Shown here: piece by piece, positions 11,892 through 21,600 of the stretch
Position numbering within the stretch: the first letter of the stretch is position 1
Layout: each line of letters opens with the position of its first letter
NCBI GenBank assembly: GCA_963931865.1
Contig: OZ007505.1
Location: 11,025,474-11,089,473 of the forward strand
Reading direction: 5' to 3'
DNA from: Axinella damicornis
Taxonomy: Eukaryota; Porifera; Demospongiae; Axinellida; Axinellidae
Length of the DNA stretch: 64,000 bases
Made by a program: the position numbers and the translations under genes
Notes under the pieces: model-generated
The model's database searches: none
Told to the model about the DNA's origin: nothing
The model's input: the letters and a program-made list of their open reading frames with translations, nothing else

Positions 11892-12294
11892 TAGCCTCGT
11901 TCCCAGGCCCACACTCGAAACGCGGAAGTGCATGGGCCTTGTGACACTTGGCAAATTCCCGTATGTGCTGAGCTCAGCAGTCTTGATTTCGGGTAGGCGA
12001 ATCACGTTCGTCCATTGCCAATTATTGCATAGTAATTACATTCCTTACCCCGTGAAAAGTGTAGCCGTTTGATAGAACCGCTGTTCTAGCCTTCAAGACT
12101 CACCTCTGGTCGCTCCTAGGCAAGGACTTTGTACTTAGCCATCACCAACAGCTACCTTCCACGTGATTTCGAATGCATCCAAGTAAGGAATGTAATCGCT
12201 TACGCAGTTATGCTGACTGTGCACATACGGGAATTTTGCCAAGTGTCACAAGGCCCTCTTCCGTGTTCCGCGTGTGGGCCTGGGTACGAGGCTA
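11892..12294. mobile_element. Foldback element, TAGCCTCGTTCCCAGGCC family, 9-bp target duplication
   Basis: The left end TAGCCTCGTTCCCAGGCCCA and the right end (TGGGCCTGGGTACGAGGCTA) are inverted. The arms extend about 80 bases and include AGTGTCACAAGGCC against GGCCTTGTGACACT. TGTGATCAC flanks both sides (11,883-11,891 and 12,295-12,303), a 9-bp duplication, although the same word is part of the host minisatellite. The loop between the arms has no transposase. Confidence 0.85.
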
Positions 12295-12376
12295 TGTGAT
12301 CACCCCTTGTACCAGTGTGTTCATTTCTTGTGAGCTGTCTACCAATGTACATGTGCGTCAAACCTTCCCCTTGCAG

Positions 12377-12418
12377 TCTCCTGGCGAGAAGCCAAAGAAC
12401 TCCTACAACCCTTACTGA
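12377..12418 (+). CDS. Candidate terminal exon ending SYNPY, unidentified
   Basis: A good pyrimidine tract and TTGCAG acceptor precede 14 codons (SPGEKPKNSYNPY then TGA). It looks like the last exon of a plus-strand gene, but I could not place an upstream exon and do not recognise the C-terminus. Confidence 0.25.
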   Translation, partial: SPGEKPKNSYNPY

Positions 12419-12668
12419 GATTCAAATGGCTGCTGAAGGTATTTAATAGCATTCCCAGGCATTATTCCATCACGTATTTCAGTCACAAGTCACAACTGAC
12501 TGCCTGGTGTAGGTGGGGCTCAAATGCAAAGCATGGTTGCTTTGATTTCAATTGCAACTGTATTTCTTGTTGCACACTGGAAGTTCCAAAGTGTACATGT
12601 AGCAGTGTCTTTAAAAGACTTGATGCGTCTCGGCACGACTTAAATCATGCAGAGGACATGGCAGCTGT

Positions 12669-12925
12669 TTAACCCTTTAAGACTGCAAAACCTGTTAGCT
12701 ATGAGACTTTCAGCTGAAGTCAGCGTCAGTATCCTTGGAGGTTCTGTGTGAGCAAGGGGTGGGTCAGGGGAATGTTCACCCAAAGGGTGAAAGAAGTATG
12801 GTCGTGTCTGGGCTTGATGTTTAGTCAGAGCCAGTTGGGCCGTTTTAATTCATACGTTTATGGACCTAGAGAACAACACCTTGACCAATTCTTTCAGCAA
12901 CTAGAGGTGCTCAGCAGAGCATGTA
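12669..12925 (+). repeat. Degraded copy of the TTAA-flanked (piggyBac-like) MITE
   Basis: It starts TTAACCCTTTAAGACTGCAAAA and shares blocks with the better-preserved element at 27,235-27,744 (ATGAGACTTTCA, CACCCAAAGGGTG against CACCCGAAGGGTG, GGGCTTGAT/GGGCTCAGAT, GGACCTAGA/GGGCCTAGA). The right end was not identified. Confidence 0.6.
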
Positions 12926-13436
12926 CCCAGTGCGCAACTTTACTGCCCTGTTACTGCTTTCCACTTCCGTGTCATCTTTCTCAGCATCATACACTGCAAC
13001 TGCATGGTGATTGCACAATCATCATGCATGCTAGTATACTTCCTTGACTTGACAACTATAGGCCTACCACCGATTATTCATATAGCATGCACGATGAGCT
13101 AGCCACGATTTACAGCAATGTCAGCATGCAGAATGAGATACCGTAAGTTGTGGCAGTAATGGTAGAAATAGGGTATGGTCAAGTTGTATAAATTAGAAGC
13201 ACAAATTTCACGCAGCTTTTCTCAGGCTCTCGAATAGATCTCTGGTTTGTGAGTTATGTAGACGCTAGTATTTTCTGAATTCTGACGCTGCTCAGACCGC
13301 TTGGACGGACAGACTGACTGACAGACAAACCAATCACTCTACCCCCTGCTGCGCATGCGCATGGGGTAATTGGGGCGAGCCTGAGCGAGCCCCACGTAGA
13401 CGACTTTGCTGTGAATTTTCTATATATATATATATA
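12926..13436. other. Dispersed repeat region left of the Helitron cluster
   Basis: Contains the motif GGGGCGAGCCTGAGCGAGCCCC at 13,372-13,393 followed by a block reading GACTTTGCTGTGAATTTTC and a TA microsatellite. That block also occurs at 22.7, 23.5, 24.0 and 26.1 kb. No gene seen. Confidence 0.4.
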
Positions 13437-13864
13437 CTAGACGAATGCAGAACATTGTGGGGCGAGCCTGAGCGAGTACATGCAGGTACTGAATGTGCAT
13501 GGAGCAGTTGCATGTGCATGTCATCAGAATGTGAGTCTGACGGAGAGTAGTTAAGGACACAGACACAGATCACACCAGAGAAAGTTGACCGCACTAATCA
13601 TTGATTTCGTGCACTTGAAGCAGTCTGGCAGGTAGGTCCAGGTCCAGGAGCGGTCTCTGTTAGCCACTCACCGCCCCGCTATAGTCTCCATCCTTGCAAG
13701 GCCTTGTTGAGGTAGACTGTTCGTAGTTCGCGTCTCATTTAGACCGGCGCGACATCATGATATCAACGCACGAGTGTGCAGGAAGTGAACTCAGGTTGGA
13801 AATAACGCATGACGCAAGAACACGCAAAATACGACCAGGAAGTGATTTACGGCACGACGTACGA
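13437..13864 (-). mobile_element. Non-autonomous Helitron, 428 bp
   Basis: Read on the minus strand it starts 5'-TCGTACGTCGTGCCGTAAATC and ends CATTCGTCTAG-3', the TC...CTRR signature of Helitrons. It is flanked by A on the 5' side and T on the 3' side, so it inserted into an AT dinucleotide without a target duplication. A short stem (AATG/CATT) lies just before the 3' end, preceded by the GC-rich word GCTCAGGCTCGCCCCA. It has no coding capacity and shares both ends with the autonomous element at 13,918-22,643. Confidence 0.85.
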
Positions 13865-13875
13865 TACATATATAT

Positions 13876-13917
13876 TACACTCCTGGTATAGGAAAAATTG
13901 TGCCGCGTAATATAATA
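13876..13917 (+). mobile_element. Left half of a MITE split by Helitron insertions
   Basis: TACACTCCTGGTATAGGAAA and the following AATTGTGCCGCGTAA match the first 35 bases of the MITE at 51,221. The next bases of that MITE (AATGTTTGAGTACTTAGG) are found only at 23,543 onward, so this 42-base piece and 23,540-23,978 are two halves of one element separated by about 9.6 kb. Confidence 0.8.
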
Positions 13918-14042
13918 CTAGGCGAATGCACGACATTGTGGGGCGAGCGTGAGCGAGAGCACGTACAGAACGTGGAGTAGTTGGAGCACGGGAACTGACA
14001 TATTCGTGCGTCCAGTAAATAAACGAACGTGATGCGCAGCGA

Positions 14043-14104
14043 AGAAACAATGGTTCGGGCCAGGGCAGGCTTTAGTAATGCCCTGGCTGTTAACCATTGT
14101 TTCG
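14043..14104. repeat. Hairpin inside the Helitron 3' region
   Basis: GAAACAATGGTT and CCAGGGCA pair with TGCCCTGG and AACCATTGTTTC around a loop of about 12 bases, giving a stem of roughly 20 pairs. It could be a small foldback insertion or a structural signal. It lies about 125 bases inside the 3' end, so it is not the usual Helitron terminal hairpin. Confidence 0.7.
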
Positions 14105-14754
14105 TAGCGCGTAGTATAATTTCATAATTCATGCACTTGACGGCTCGAAATGAAATGTTGATCTGCGTGCACATTACAACACGATAAACAATAGAGAAAT
14201 TGAGTGATCATGAGGGTAGCTGACAATACACCAATGATTGCTGGTAATGCGTAATACAATGATAGAAGTACTGCTGTGTCAGACCTCAGGAGAGTGTCCT
14301 GTTGATGTTGAAACTTATGCACAGTTCACAACTTAAGGCTTTTGCTCCTTGCATCCTGTATCAGCAACACTCTTACGTCTCCACACTAAGTCACAACGTA
14401 GTAGCTACGTCCTATTACGAGACGTACTTTGAACTCAGCCTTATTGGACTTACGCCTCCCCACTTTATGTAAAACCACTGGGACTGGTTAGTTATCAACT
14501 TGATATACTCAGAGTACATTAGCATTTCGATTGAATCGAAATCCCAGGGTGGCCCACGCGGAGGGAGTACTCATCCACCCCACTCACCCTGTTTGCGTGA
14601 TGATTGCGTGTATGGGTGAGGCCTATTGGTTTGTGCGTACACGTAAATGCATGCAGAATTCAACAAATGTGTGTGTGCAGAGCATGAACAGAGGTGCATG
14701 TGGGACAAACAAACAGAGTCTCTTCATCCAATCGCTGCGGGATGGGTCACTGGG

Positions 14755-14965
14755 ACAGGTCAGGTTGGCTTGGGCTGGGATGAGATGCGCAGGGAAGGGT
14801 TGGGATGAGATGCGCAGGGAAGGGTTGGGATGAGATGTGCAGGGCAGGTTGGGCTGAGATGTGCAGTGCATGCAGGGTTGCGTTGAGATGTGCAGGGCAG
14901 GGTTGGGTTGGGTTCAGATGCGTAGGGCAGGGTTGAATGCAGGGTCGTGCAGGGTTGGGGTCAGG
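14755..14965. repeat. Tandem repeat GGGATGAGATGYGCAGGG
   Basis: About nine units of 18-25 bases with the core GATGAGATGCGCAGGGAAGG. Related units return at 15,985-16,085. It lies within the non-coding part of the Helitron. Confidence 0.8.
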
Positions 14966-15104
14966 AGCTCCATCTAGCAAAAGAAATAGATTGTTACAAA
15001 CATGCACAACATTTATCTATCTATCTCAACCTGTTTGCGTGATTGCATATATGGTGAGGTGTGCATACATGTACATGAAATATAGATCGATGCAGAATTC
15101 AACG

Positions 15105-15205
15105 ACACGTGTGTGTGTGTGTGTGCCTGTGTGTGCCTGTGTGTGCATGTGTGTGCGTGCGTGTGTGTGTGTGTGCGTGTGTGTGTGCATGTGTGTGTGT
15201 GTGCA
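15105..15205. repeat. (TG)n microsatellite
   Basis: TGTG-rich tract with interspersed C (TGTGTGCC, TGTGCGTG). It is open in all frames as Cys/Val or His/Thr runs, which I do not call as proteins. Confidence 0.9.
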
Positions 15206-15263
15206 GAGTGCATGTGGGACAAAACACTGGAAGAGACACTGGGGTTGGCTGGCCATCAGGGCC

Positions 15264-15353
15264 TGCAAGAGCATCAGACCACAAGGGTCGGCTGGCTATC
15301 GGGGACAGACATCAGACCACAAGGGTCGGCAGAGACATCAGACCACAAGGGTC
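15264..15353. repeat. Tandem CATCAGACCACAAGGGTCGG repeat
   Basis: Three to four copies of a roughly 30-base unit with the core CAGACCACAAGGGTCGGC, directly before the 323-bp duplication. Confidence 0.75.
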
Positions 15354-15999
15354 GGCTTCCCCCTCAGATCTAGGTAACGGTTGTGGTACGTATCGGAAGC
15401 TATCAGCGACTCATCAAACCACCCGAGGGTGGGTGCTTCAAGCAACCAACATGAACCAACCGACTTGTTATGGTAAGTATTGGGAGCTATCAGCGACTCA
15501 TCAAACCACCTGTCGGTGGGTGCGTCAAGCAACCAACATATACCAACACTAGAATTCATCATTGGGGGGGTCTTCACTCTTCTCTTGGCAGGTCTTCAAA
15601 TCTTCTCTTGGCAGGTCTTCAATCTTCTCTTGGCAGGTCTTCAAATCTTCTCTTGGCAGGTCTTGAGGGATGGGATGGCTTCCCCCTCAGATCTAGGTAA
15701 CGGTTGTGGTACGTATCGGAAGCTATCAGCGACTCATCAAACCACCCGAGGGTGGGTGCTTCAAGCAACCAACATGAACCAACCGACTTGTTATGGTAAG
15801 TATTGGGAGCTATCAGCGACTCATCAAACCACCTGTCGGTGGGTGCGTCAAGCAACCAACATAAACCAACACTAGAATTCATCATTGGGGGTGTCTTCAC
15901 TCTTCTCTTGGCAGGTCTTCAAATCTTCTCTTGGCAGGTCTTCAATCTTCTCTTGGCAGGTCTTCAAATCTTCTCTTGGCAGGTCTTGAGGGATGGGAT
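15354..15999. repeat. 323-bp tandem duplication
   Basis: Positions 15,354-15,676 and 15,677-15,999 are almost identical (starting GGCTTCCCCCTCAGATCTAG). Each unit has two sub-repeats of AGCTATCAGCGACTCATCAA and four copies of TCTTCTCTTGGCAGGTCTTC. The near identity indicates a recent duplication. Confidence 0.9.
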
Positions 16000-16229
16000 G
16001 AGATGTGCAGGGCAGCGGTGGGATGAGATGTGCAGGGCAGGGATGAGATGAGATGTGCAGGGTAGCGGTGGGATGAGATGTGGGTTGAAATGCAGGGTCG
16101 TGCAGGGTTGGGGTGCAGGAGATCGATCTAGCAAAACAAATAGATTGTTCCATGCACAACACTTATCTATCTATCTATCTATCTAGCTAACATGAACATG
16201 GGAAACACTAAAAATGAATACTTATCTGT

Positions 16230-17000
16230 TGAAATGGAGGCCACTGGGGGAGGACTTGCAGTGGGAGATGCATGGAGGTGGAAGAGGAGGGCGGAGATCC
16301 ACAGGAGGAGAGGGGATGGGAGACGGAGGTGGTGGTGGAGAGGACAAAGATCAATGGAGGGAGGAGAGGCGGTGGAAGTGGGAGATGCTGTTGGAGAAGT
16401 GTTGAAATGCATGAGAGGATGGACAGGGAGTGTGGAGGTCCATGGGGAGAGGTGTGGGGATGGCAGAGAGATGTTGGCGGAGAGGGAGTATGGAGATCCA
16501 TGTGGGGAGGAGGTGAGGTGAGGCGGTGGGAGTGGTGGATTGGACTGATAGGCTGCATGATTGTGGGGAGATGAGCAATAGAGTGACTGGTTTAGGATGT
16601 AGTGTGGTAAATGTGAAACTTATAAGGATAACGACTAAAATACAGTAAATGGCTGTCAATGAAACTTACTGGTGAGATGTTGAAGGCTAGATGTTGAAGA
16701 GTGGAAATCCATGGGGAGTGGAAGAGGGAGAACGGAGGTCCATGGTGGGGGTTGAAGAGGGAGACAATGGTGGAGAGGGAGTGTGGAAATCCATGGCGGG
16801 AGGGGAGGGGGTGGGAGAGTGAGACAAACTGTAGATATCCATGGCGGGAGGGGAGGGGGTTGGAGAGGGAGACAAACTGTGGATATCCATGGTGGGAGAG
16901 GAGGGGGTGGGAGATGGAGGTGATGGTGGAGGGAGAGTGTCCAGATCCATGCATATGGGAGGAGGGCAGGAGGTGGAGGGGGGAGACGATGGCAGAGTGC
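16230..17000. repeat. Minisatellite with GAGATCCATGG core, partly coding
   Basis: Degenerate units of about 57-65 bases (GGAGAGGGAGTGTGGAAATC followed by CATGG). The part at 16,690-17,000 encodes the Pro/Ser-rich tail of the Helitron protein. The part at 16,230-16,560 lies downstream of its stop codon, so repeat expansion appears to have extended the reading frame. Confidence 0.75.
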
Positions 17001-18615
17001 AAGAATGATGTGGTAGCGTGCTTCTTTCGATGAGGAGAAGCCTGCTGTCCTCAAGAAGCCTTTCTTGCAAACGCTGGCTGTTGGCAAGATTTGCCACACG
17101 CTGGAAGGGAAAAGGAGGATCAAAAAGGAGGTCTTCTAAGTGCCGTACCCGAGAGCAAGCAACGAATGTTAATCCTGCGGAGAACTCCTTCTTCCCAACA
17201 TCAATCACGGCCTTATCCAACGTAAGGCCCAGAGCCTTGTGGATGGTGACAGCCCAAGCCAGCTTGAGAGGGAGTTGAAGCCGTGAGCACGAAGCACCTG
17301 ATGCAAACCAAGTGCGACGGACGGGGGTGATGGGGACAGTTTCATCAGGGAGTGTGGGACCTTTGTAGGAATCAAACCGTACCATGACAGCAACTGGCAG
17401 ATGAGGTGGAGCTCCACTGTTCCCATAGCAAATGGCCACAACTGTTCCCATGGAGCCATTGACGAGTCCCATATCCACCCAGAGGTTGGCAGTAAGCATC
17501 ACACGAGCTCCATGTGCTAAACAGATGATTGATTCCAAACCGCCTGCATCATCGGATGAGGCCTTGGCTGCATTTGGTCCGGTGTGAACTGCTTTGATTG
17601 TAGCAATAGGCTGACTGCTGGCATGTAGCCTGGAGACGTTGTGTCCGACGACGGCTTCAACAGTGGGGTGAAGGTGAAGGGCGGTACTGAAGGGTGCCAG
17701 ATCAGGTACTCGAGCAGGTGTCTGCGCCATCAGCTGCTCCCAGTCATCCTCTGTCAGACGACCATTTCGGAGGCGAAGGAGTACATTGCGAAACAGCACT
17801 TGGGCGGGATTCTGTCCAGACTGACGCATCACCTGATTCAGGACGACAGCATGATCAAATAGGTGATAGGCTGTGCTGCCGAGGTCAGACAAGTCAGAGC
17901 GTGCTGCTGTGGTGTAGAGGGGGAGATCCATCACTGGAGGTAGCTGTCCGAAATCTCCAAAGAGTAAACAGGAGCAGCCTCCAAACAGCGTGTCAGCATG
18001 ATGGGGGAACACCTGACGAAGACGCTTGTCAACTTGACCGAGAATCTTCCTCCCCACCATGGACATTTCATCGATGATGAGGTACTCCATGTTTGCCAGG
18101 GACTGCTGCATCTGATGAAGACGTTCTCCCTCTAAATCCTTGAAGTCACCTTTGACGGGCAGGCTGAGGAGGCAGTGAAGGGTGTGGCCTTCAATGTTGA
18201 ATGCTGCCACACCAGTGGGTGCTGCCACACGTACTCGATTCTTGAGGAGAAGTCTCAGGCAGTGAATGAGATAGGACTTGCCAGTCCCAGCTGTTCCTGA
18301 GACAATCATCCTGAGTGGGGGTGGGGCCTCAGCCTCGGCATGCTCTCGGACAAGAGCGTAGGCCTGTAGCTGCTTGCCCTGCAGGTGCTGAGGGTTAGCA
18401 GAGGTGGTGAAGGAGTGTTCACCAGCTGAATCACGATGCCTGGTAATGAAGGTTGGCATTTCCTCCAGGTTTGGGTAGGCTTGTGCTGCCTGTGTCCAGT
18501 CCACACCCTCCTGAGAGTTGGTGTTTGGCTGTAGGTCAGCATTGTGACGGCAGATGAGCATCCATTCTTCCACAGCTCTGGATGGAAGCTGGCTGTGCTG
18601 TTCATCCCTCTGCTC
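16687..18615 (-). CDS. RepHel exon 3: PIF1-like helicase domain and Pro/Ser tail
   Basis: 643 codons including stop. Motif I SGTAGTGKS (18,274-18,297), motif Ia APTGVAAFNI, motif II LIIDEMSMV, motif III LLFGDFGQLPPV, motif IV-like LNQVMRQ, and motif VI-like FVACSRVRHLEDLL are present. The motif normally written HKSQG reads HKALG, so the conserved glutamine is leucine (CTG; CAG is one base away). The last 110 or so residues are Pro/Ser/Thr repeats (PTPSPPAMD units) derived from a minisatellite. Confidence 0.9.
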   Translation of the reverse strand, partial: EQRDEQHSQLPSRAVEEWMLICRHNADLQPNTNSQEGVDWTQAAQAYPNLEEMPTFITRHRDSAGEHSFTTSANPQHLQGKQLQAYALVREHAEAEAPPPLRMIVSGTAGTGKSYLIHCLRLLLKNRVRVAAPTGVAAFNIEGHTLHCLLSLPVKGDFKDLEGERLHQMQQSLANMEYLIIDEMSMVGRKILGQVDKRLRQVFPHHADTLFGGCSCLLFGDFGQLPPVMDLPLYTTAARSDLSDLGSTAYHLFDHAVVLNQVMRQSGQNPAQVLFRNVLLRLRNGRLTEDDWEQLMAQTPARVPDLAPFSTALHLHPTVEAVVGHNVSRLHASSQPIATIKAVHTGPNAAKASSDDAGGLESIICLAHGARVMLTANLWVDMGLVNGSMGTVVAICYGNSGAPPHLPVAVMVRFDSYKGPTLPDETVPITPVRRTWFASGASCSRLQLPLKLAWAVTIHKALGLTLDKAVIDVGKKEFSAGLTFVACSRVRHLEDLLFDPPFPFQRVANLANSQRLQERLLEDSRLLLIERSTLPHHSCTLPSSPPSTSCPPPICMDLDTLPPPSPPSPTPSSPTMDIHSLSPSPTPSPPAMDIYSLSHSPTPSPPAMDFHTPSPPLSPSSTPTMDLRSPSSTPHGFPLFNI

Positions 18616-21600
18616 CTGAGGTGGAGAATAATATTATAAGGTGAACATCAGAAAGTATAATGTCCCTCCTCATCTAATCACATTGCAACTTACCTCAGTG
18701 TTGGTATTCTCTGAAGGCTGCTGAGGGAGTTGTTCGAGTCTGTGGATGTCATCCTCAAGGGAAGGTGGAATGTTGCCAGATTGTAGAAAGGTGGCATATG
18801 CAGCTTTGAATGTTTCGTTGTCACCGAGAAGATCGTTCAAAAGCCGGAAGGGCACATGGAGCATGAGTTTTTGCTGACAGTACTGCTCAAACTTGGAGCC
18901 ACGTGGGTCAGGAGAGCAGTATGGCCGAACAATGACAACAACCTTCTTCCTCCTGCGGGATGGATCTGAGCCAGGCTCTTTAGGCATTGTGAAGTGCTGG
19001 ACGAAATGAAGCAGCGTGATGTTCTGAAACTGCGGAGTTACTGGTCGACTGATGTAGTGGTCCAGTGTTGACGGTGTTGTTGCTGGGTGGTCTTCTTCCA
19101 AGCGTTGCTCCACTGCACGAGACCCGTCCAGGCTGAGCATGACAAAATCGCGGGAAGCCCTGAACATGGGAAGCTGGAGCAGGAGGTGACAGGTCTCCTG
19201 TGCTGAGAAATCCCTCTCTCCTACGCTGCTAATGAGGAGCTTCTGTACAGCCTTCAGGGAGGTGCTGTCTTCCTTCAGGCTCCTCACAATCGTGTTGAAG
19301 ATCTCCTTCAGTGGTTGGGAGCGAGGCTCGCACTTGGTGGCATACTTTGCACAGTACTCGATGACCTTGTGACGAGACACACAGTACTGCATGTCAACAT
19401 TGGCACGCCACGCAGAGAGTTGAACGGAGTTGAAGCTGTTGAGGAGTCCATCATTTCGTGCAGTCAGCAGCACAGGTTCTCCATCCTCCATAACGAGAGC
19501 TGTTTCAGGCTGCAGAGGCTTTGGGTACCCAAACCGGCATTTCTGTTGGCCATCACGAGTACGCAGACAATAGGCTGCTGAGCAGCGAGTGTGGCGCTGG
19601 CATGTGGCAATGAGGTCGGCCAAGTCTTGGTCAAAGTCCTCCACCTCAGCGTAGGGCTTGTTGCAAATGTGAGGGTGAGTCTTGGGAGGTGGAGCTTCAT
19701 CAACGTTGCTGCCATCAGGCAGAACAGCTGGGTTGACTGTGCTCACAATCTTGTCAACATGCTGGATGAGAGACTCTGTTGTTACGTGAGAGCTGGAATC
19801 AGAGGAGGCCAGAATCTGTTCCACGTCGGGTGCATCAGGAAGCCAGGCAAGGCCATGCACGTGAGGGCTGCCACGGTGCTGCCACTCAAAGCGATACCAG
19901 AAATCAGTGGCACCGAGAACACCAACGTAGAAAGCATCGATGAACTTCTGGATGCGATGATGGAAGAACCAGTCAGCAATGGCGGGATTCTCCTGGAGGG
20001 CCTTGATGCGGCTGGAACTGGAGTCGGGGTCGTCCGGGCAGATGAGTCGTGCAAGCTCTGGCCATTGGAGATCAGCTGCGCTGTGAGTAAAAAAGATGGT
20101 CGGCAAACCAAGTGTGTCAACCATGGCAATGAGACGGCTGCGCTGCCTGAACCAGTAGTGTCTTGTTCCACGCAGACTGGAAGCGTAGTGTAGCACTCGG
20201 TTGGAGAAGACTTCCCCTTCACGACCGACCATGTCTCGGAGTTCCTCGACTGAAAGCTGAGCATCGTGCGGGTGCTGGCGAATGTAGATGCGACCTGCCT
20301 GTAGTGCCCGCCAGCGCATCTCTGTGTTGAGAGCAAAGTAGCGAAAACGAGGGTGCCTGGCAAATCGACCATCCTTGTACAAGAGGAGGTGCTTGAAGTA
20401 GTTACCGACAGTGACTTGAAGTGGTCGTGGAGCTATGAAGTCAGCAGCACCAGTTGAAAACAACGTGGGAAAGGCACACGAGATGTATCCCTCAGTGTTG
20501 AACTCATTGACAGGAGTACTACCACTGGGAGGCCATGACAGTGTAGGAGTCGCTGGTTGCTGGTGAGACTGTCGCTCTTGCACGGACTGCCTGACAGTCT
20601 CTTGCTCAGTCATTCGTTGGGTGGTGATTGGAACAACAGAAGCTGAGAGGTGGGCATTGTATTGGTCTTCCTCTTCCTGTGTAGATGGCAGTTCTGTGTC
20701 ATCACTGGTTGTGTTGAGCGTCACTGAGTGCAGGCCAGTCAGGTTCCCATCTTCTGGCAGCAGAGCAAGGGCGTCAGGGTTGAGACGAACACCACGGTAA
20801 TACTTGTTGTTGGCAAGCAACCACTGAAGTGCACAAAGCACTACAGTCTTCCTAACACGAAAGTCGCGGTGTGAGTTGTCAGCTCCTTCTTTCCTAATCA
20901 CGATGATGTCGAGCTCACTGGGAAGACGAGGCAAGGAGTTTGCAAAACAGGCTACATCTTGTGGTAGATTGATGACATGCCCGCTGTAGGCATACTGTCC
21001 ATGTGGTAGTCGATACAATGACATGATGGGTAGCACAGCAGAAACCAACATCTCTTCCACCTGGGTCAAACCCTGTGAGGAAATGGCATGACAATTAAAT
21101 TTGTATTGATTGTTATCATATCAAACCCTGAGAGGCAGTACATGTTAATTGCTATCATAATTATGCAAGGTTTCACAAGACTGGTAATGACTATGTGAAT
21201 GCACAAACCTGCAGCTGGGGGGGAATGGGGCCTGGATCCATGTTGTTAGCAGGGGAATACAGTTTCGGGATGTGCTTGTCCTGGCTGCAACGCATACATT
21301 CAGCAGAATGAGAGCTAAAGCGGAGGCCAGGGAATCCCTCACAGCAGGTGGTGCACTGTGGGCAATTCAGTGATGCAATCTGATTGTGAAAGTTCAACAT
21401 TTTCCTCTGAACAGAACGCTCACTGTGGGCATCTCTATCGTATCTGTCCTGGTTAGATGCTCTCACTCTCTCCAGCCTGGCGTCTCTGTCTTCAGCAGTC
21501 TCAACTGCCAATCTCTCCTGTTGAGCTGCTCTCACTCTCTCCAGCCTGGCGTCTCTCTCTTCAGCAGTCTCAGTTGTCATTCTGTCCTGGTGAACTTCTC

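Larger units (their letters stand above)
14941..16192. repeat. Internal duplication in the Helitron non-coding region
   Basis: The block AGGGTCGTGCAGGGTTGGGG through AAATAGATTGTT and TTATCTATCTATC occurs at about 14,941-15,028 and again at about 16,094-16,188. The segment CCTGTTTGCGTGAT...GCAGAATTCAAC occurs at about 14,588-14,665 and 15,030-15,104. So the region grew by segmental duplication. Confidence 0.75.

Noticed and set aside
15105..15205. Cys/Val and His/Thr frames on both strands
   Set aside because: Translation of the TG microsatellite.
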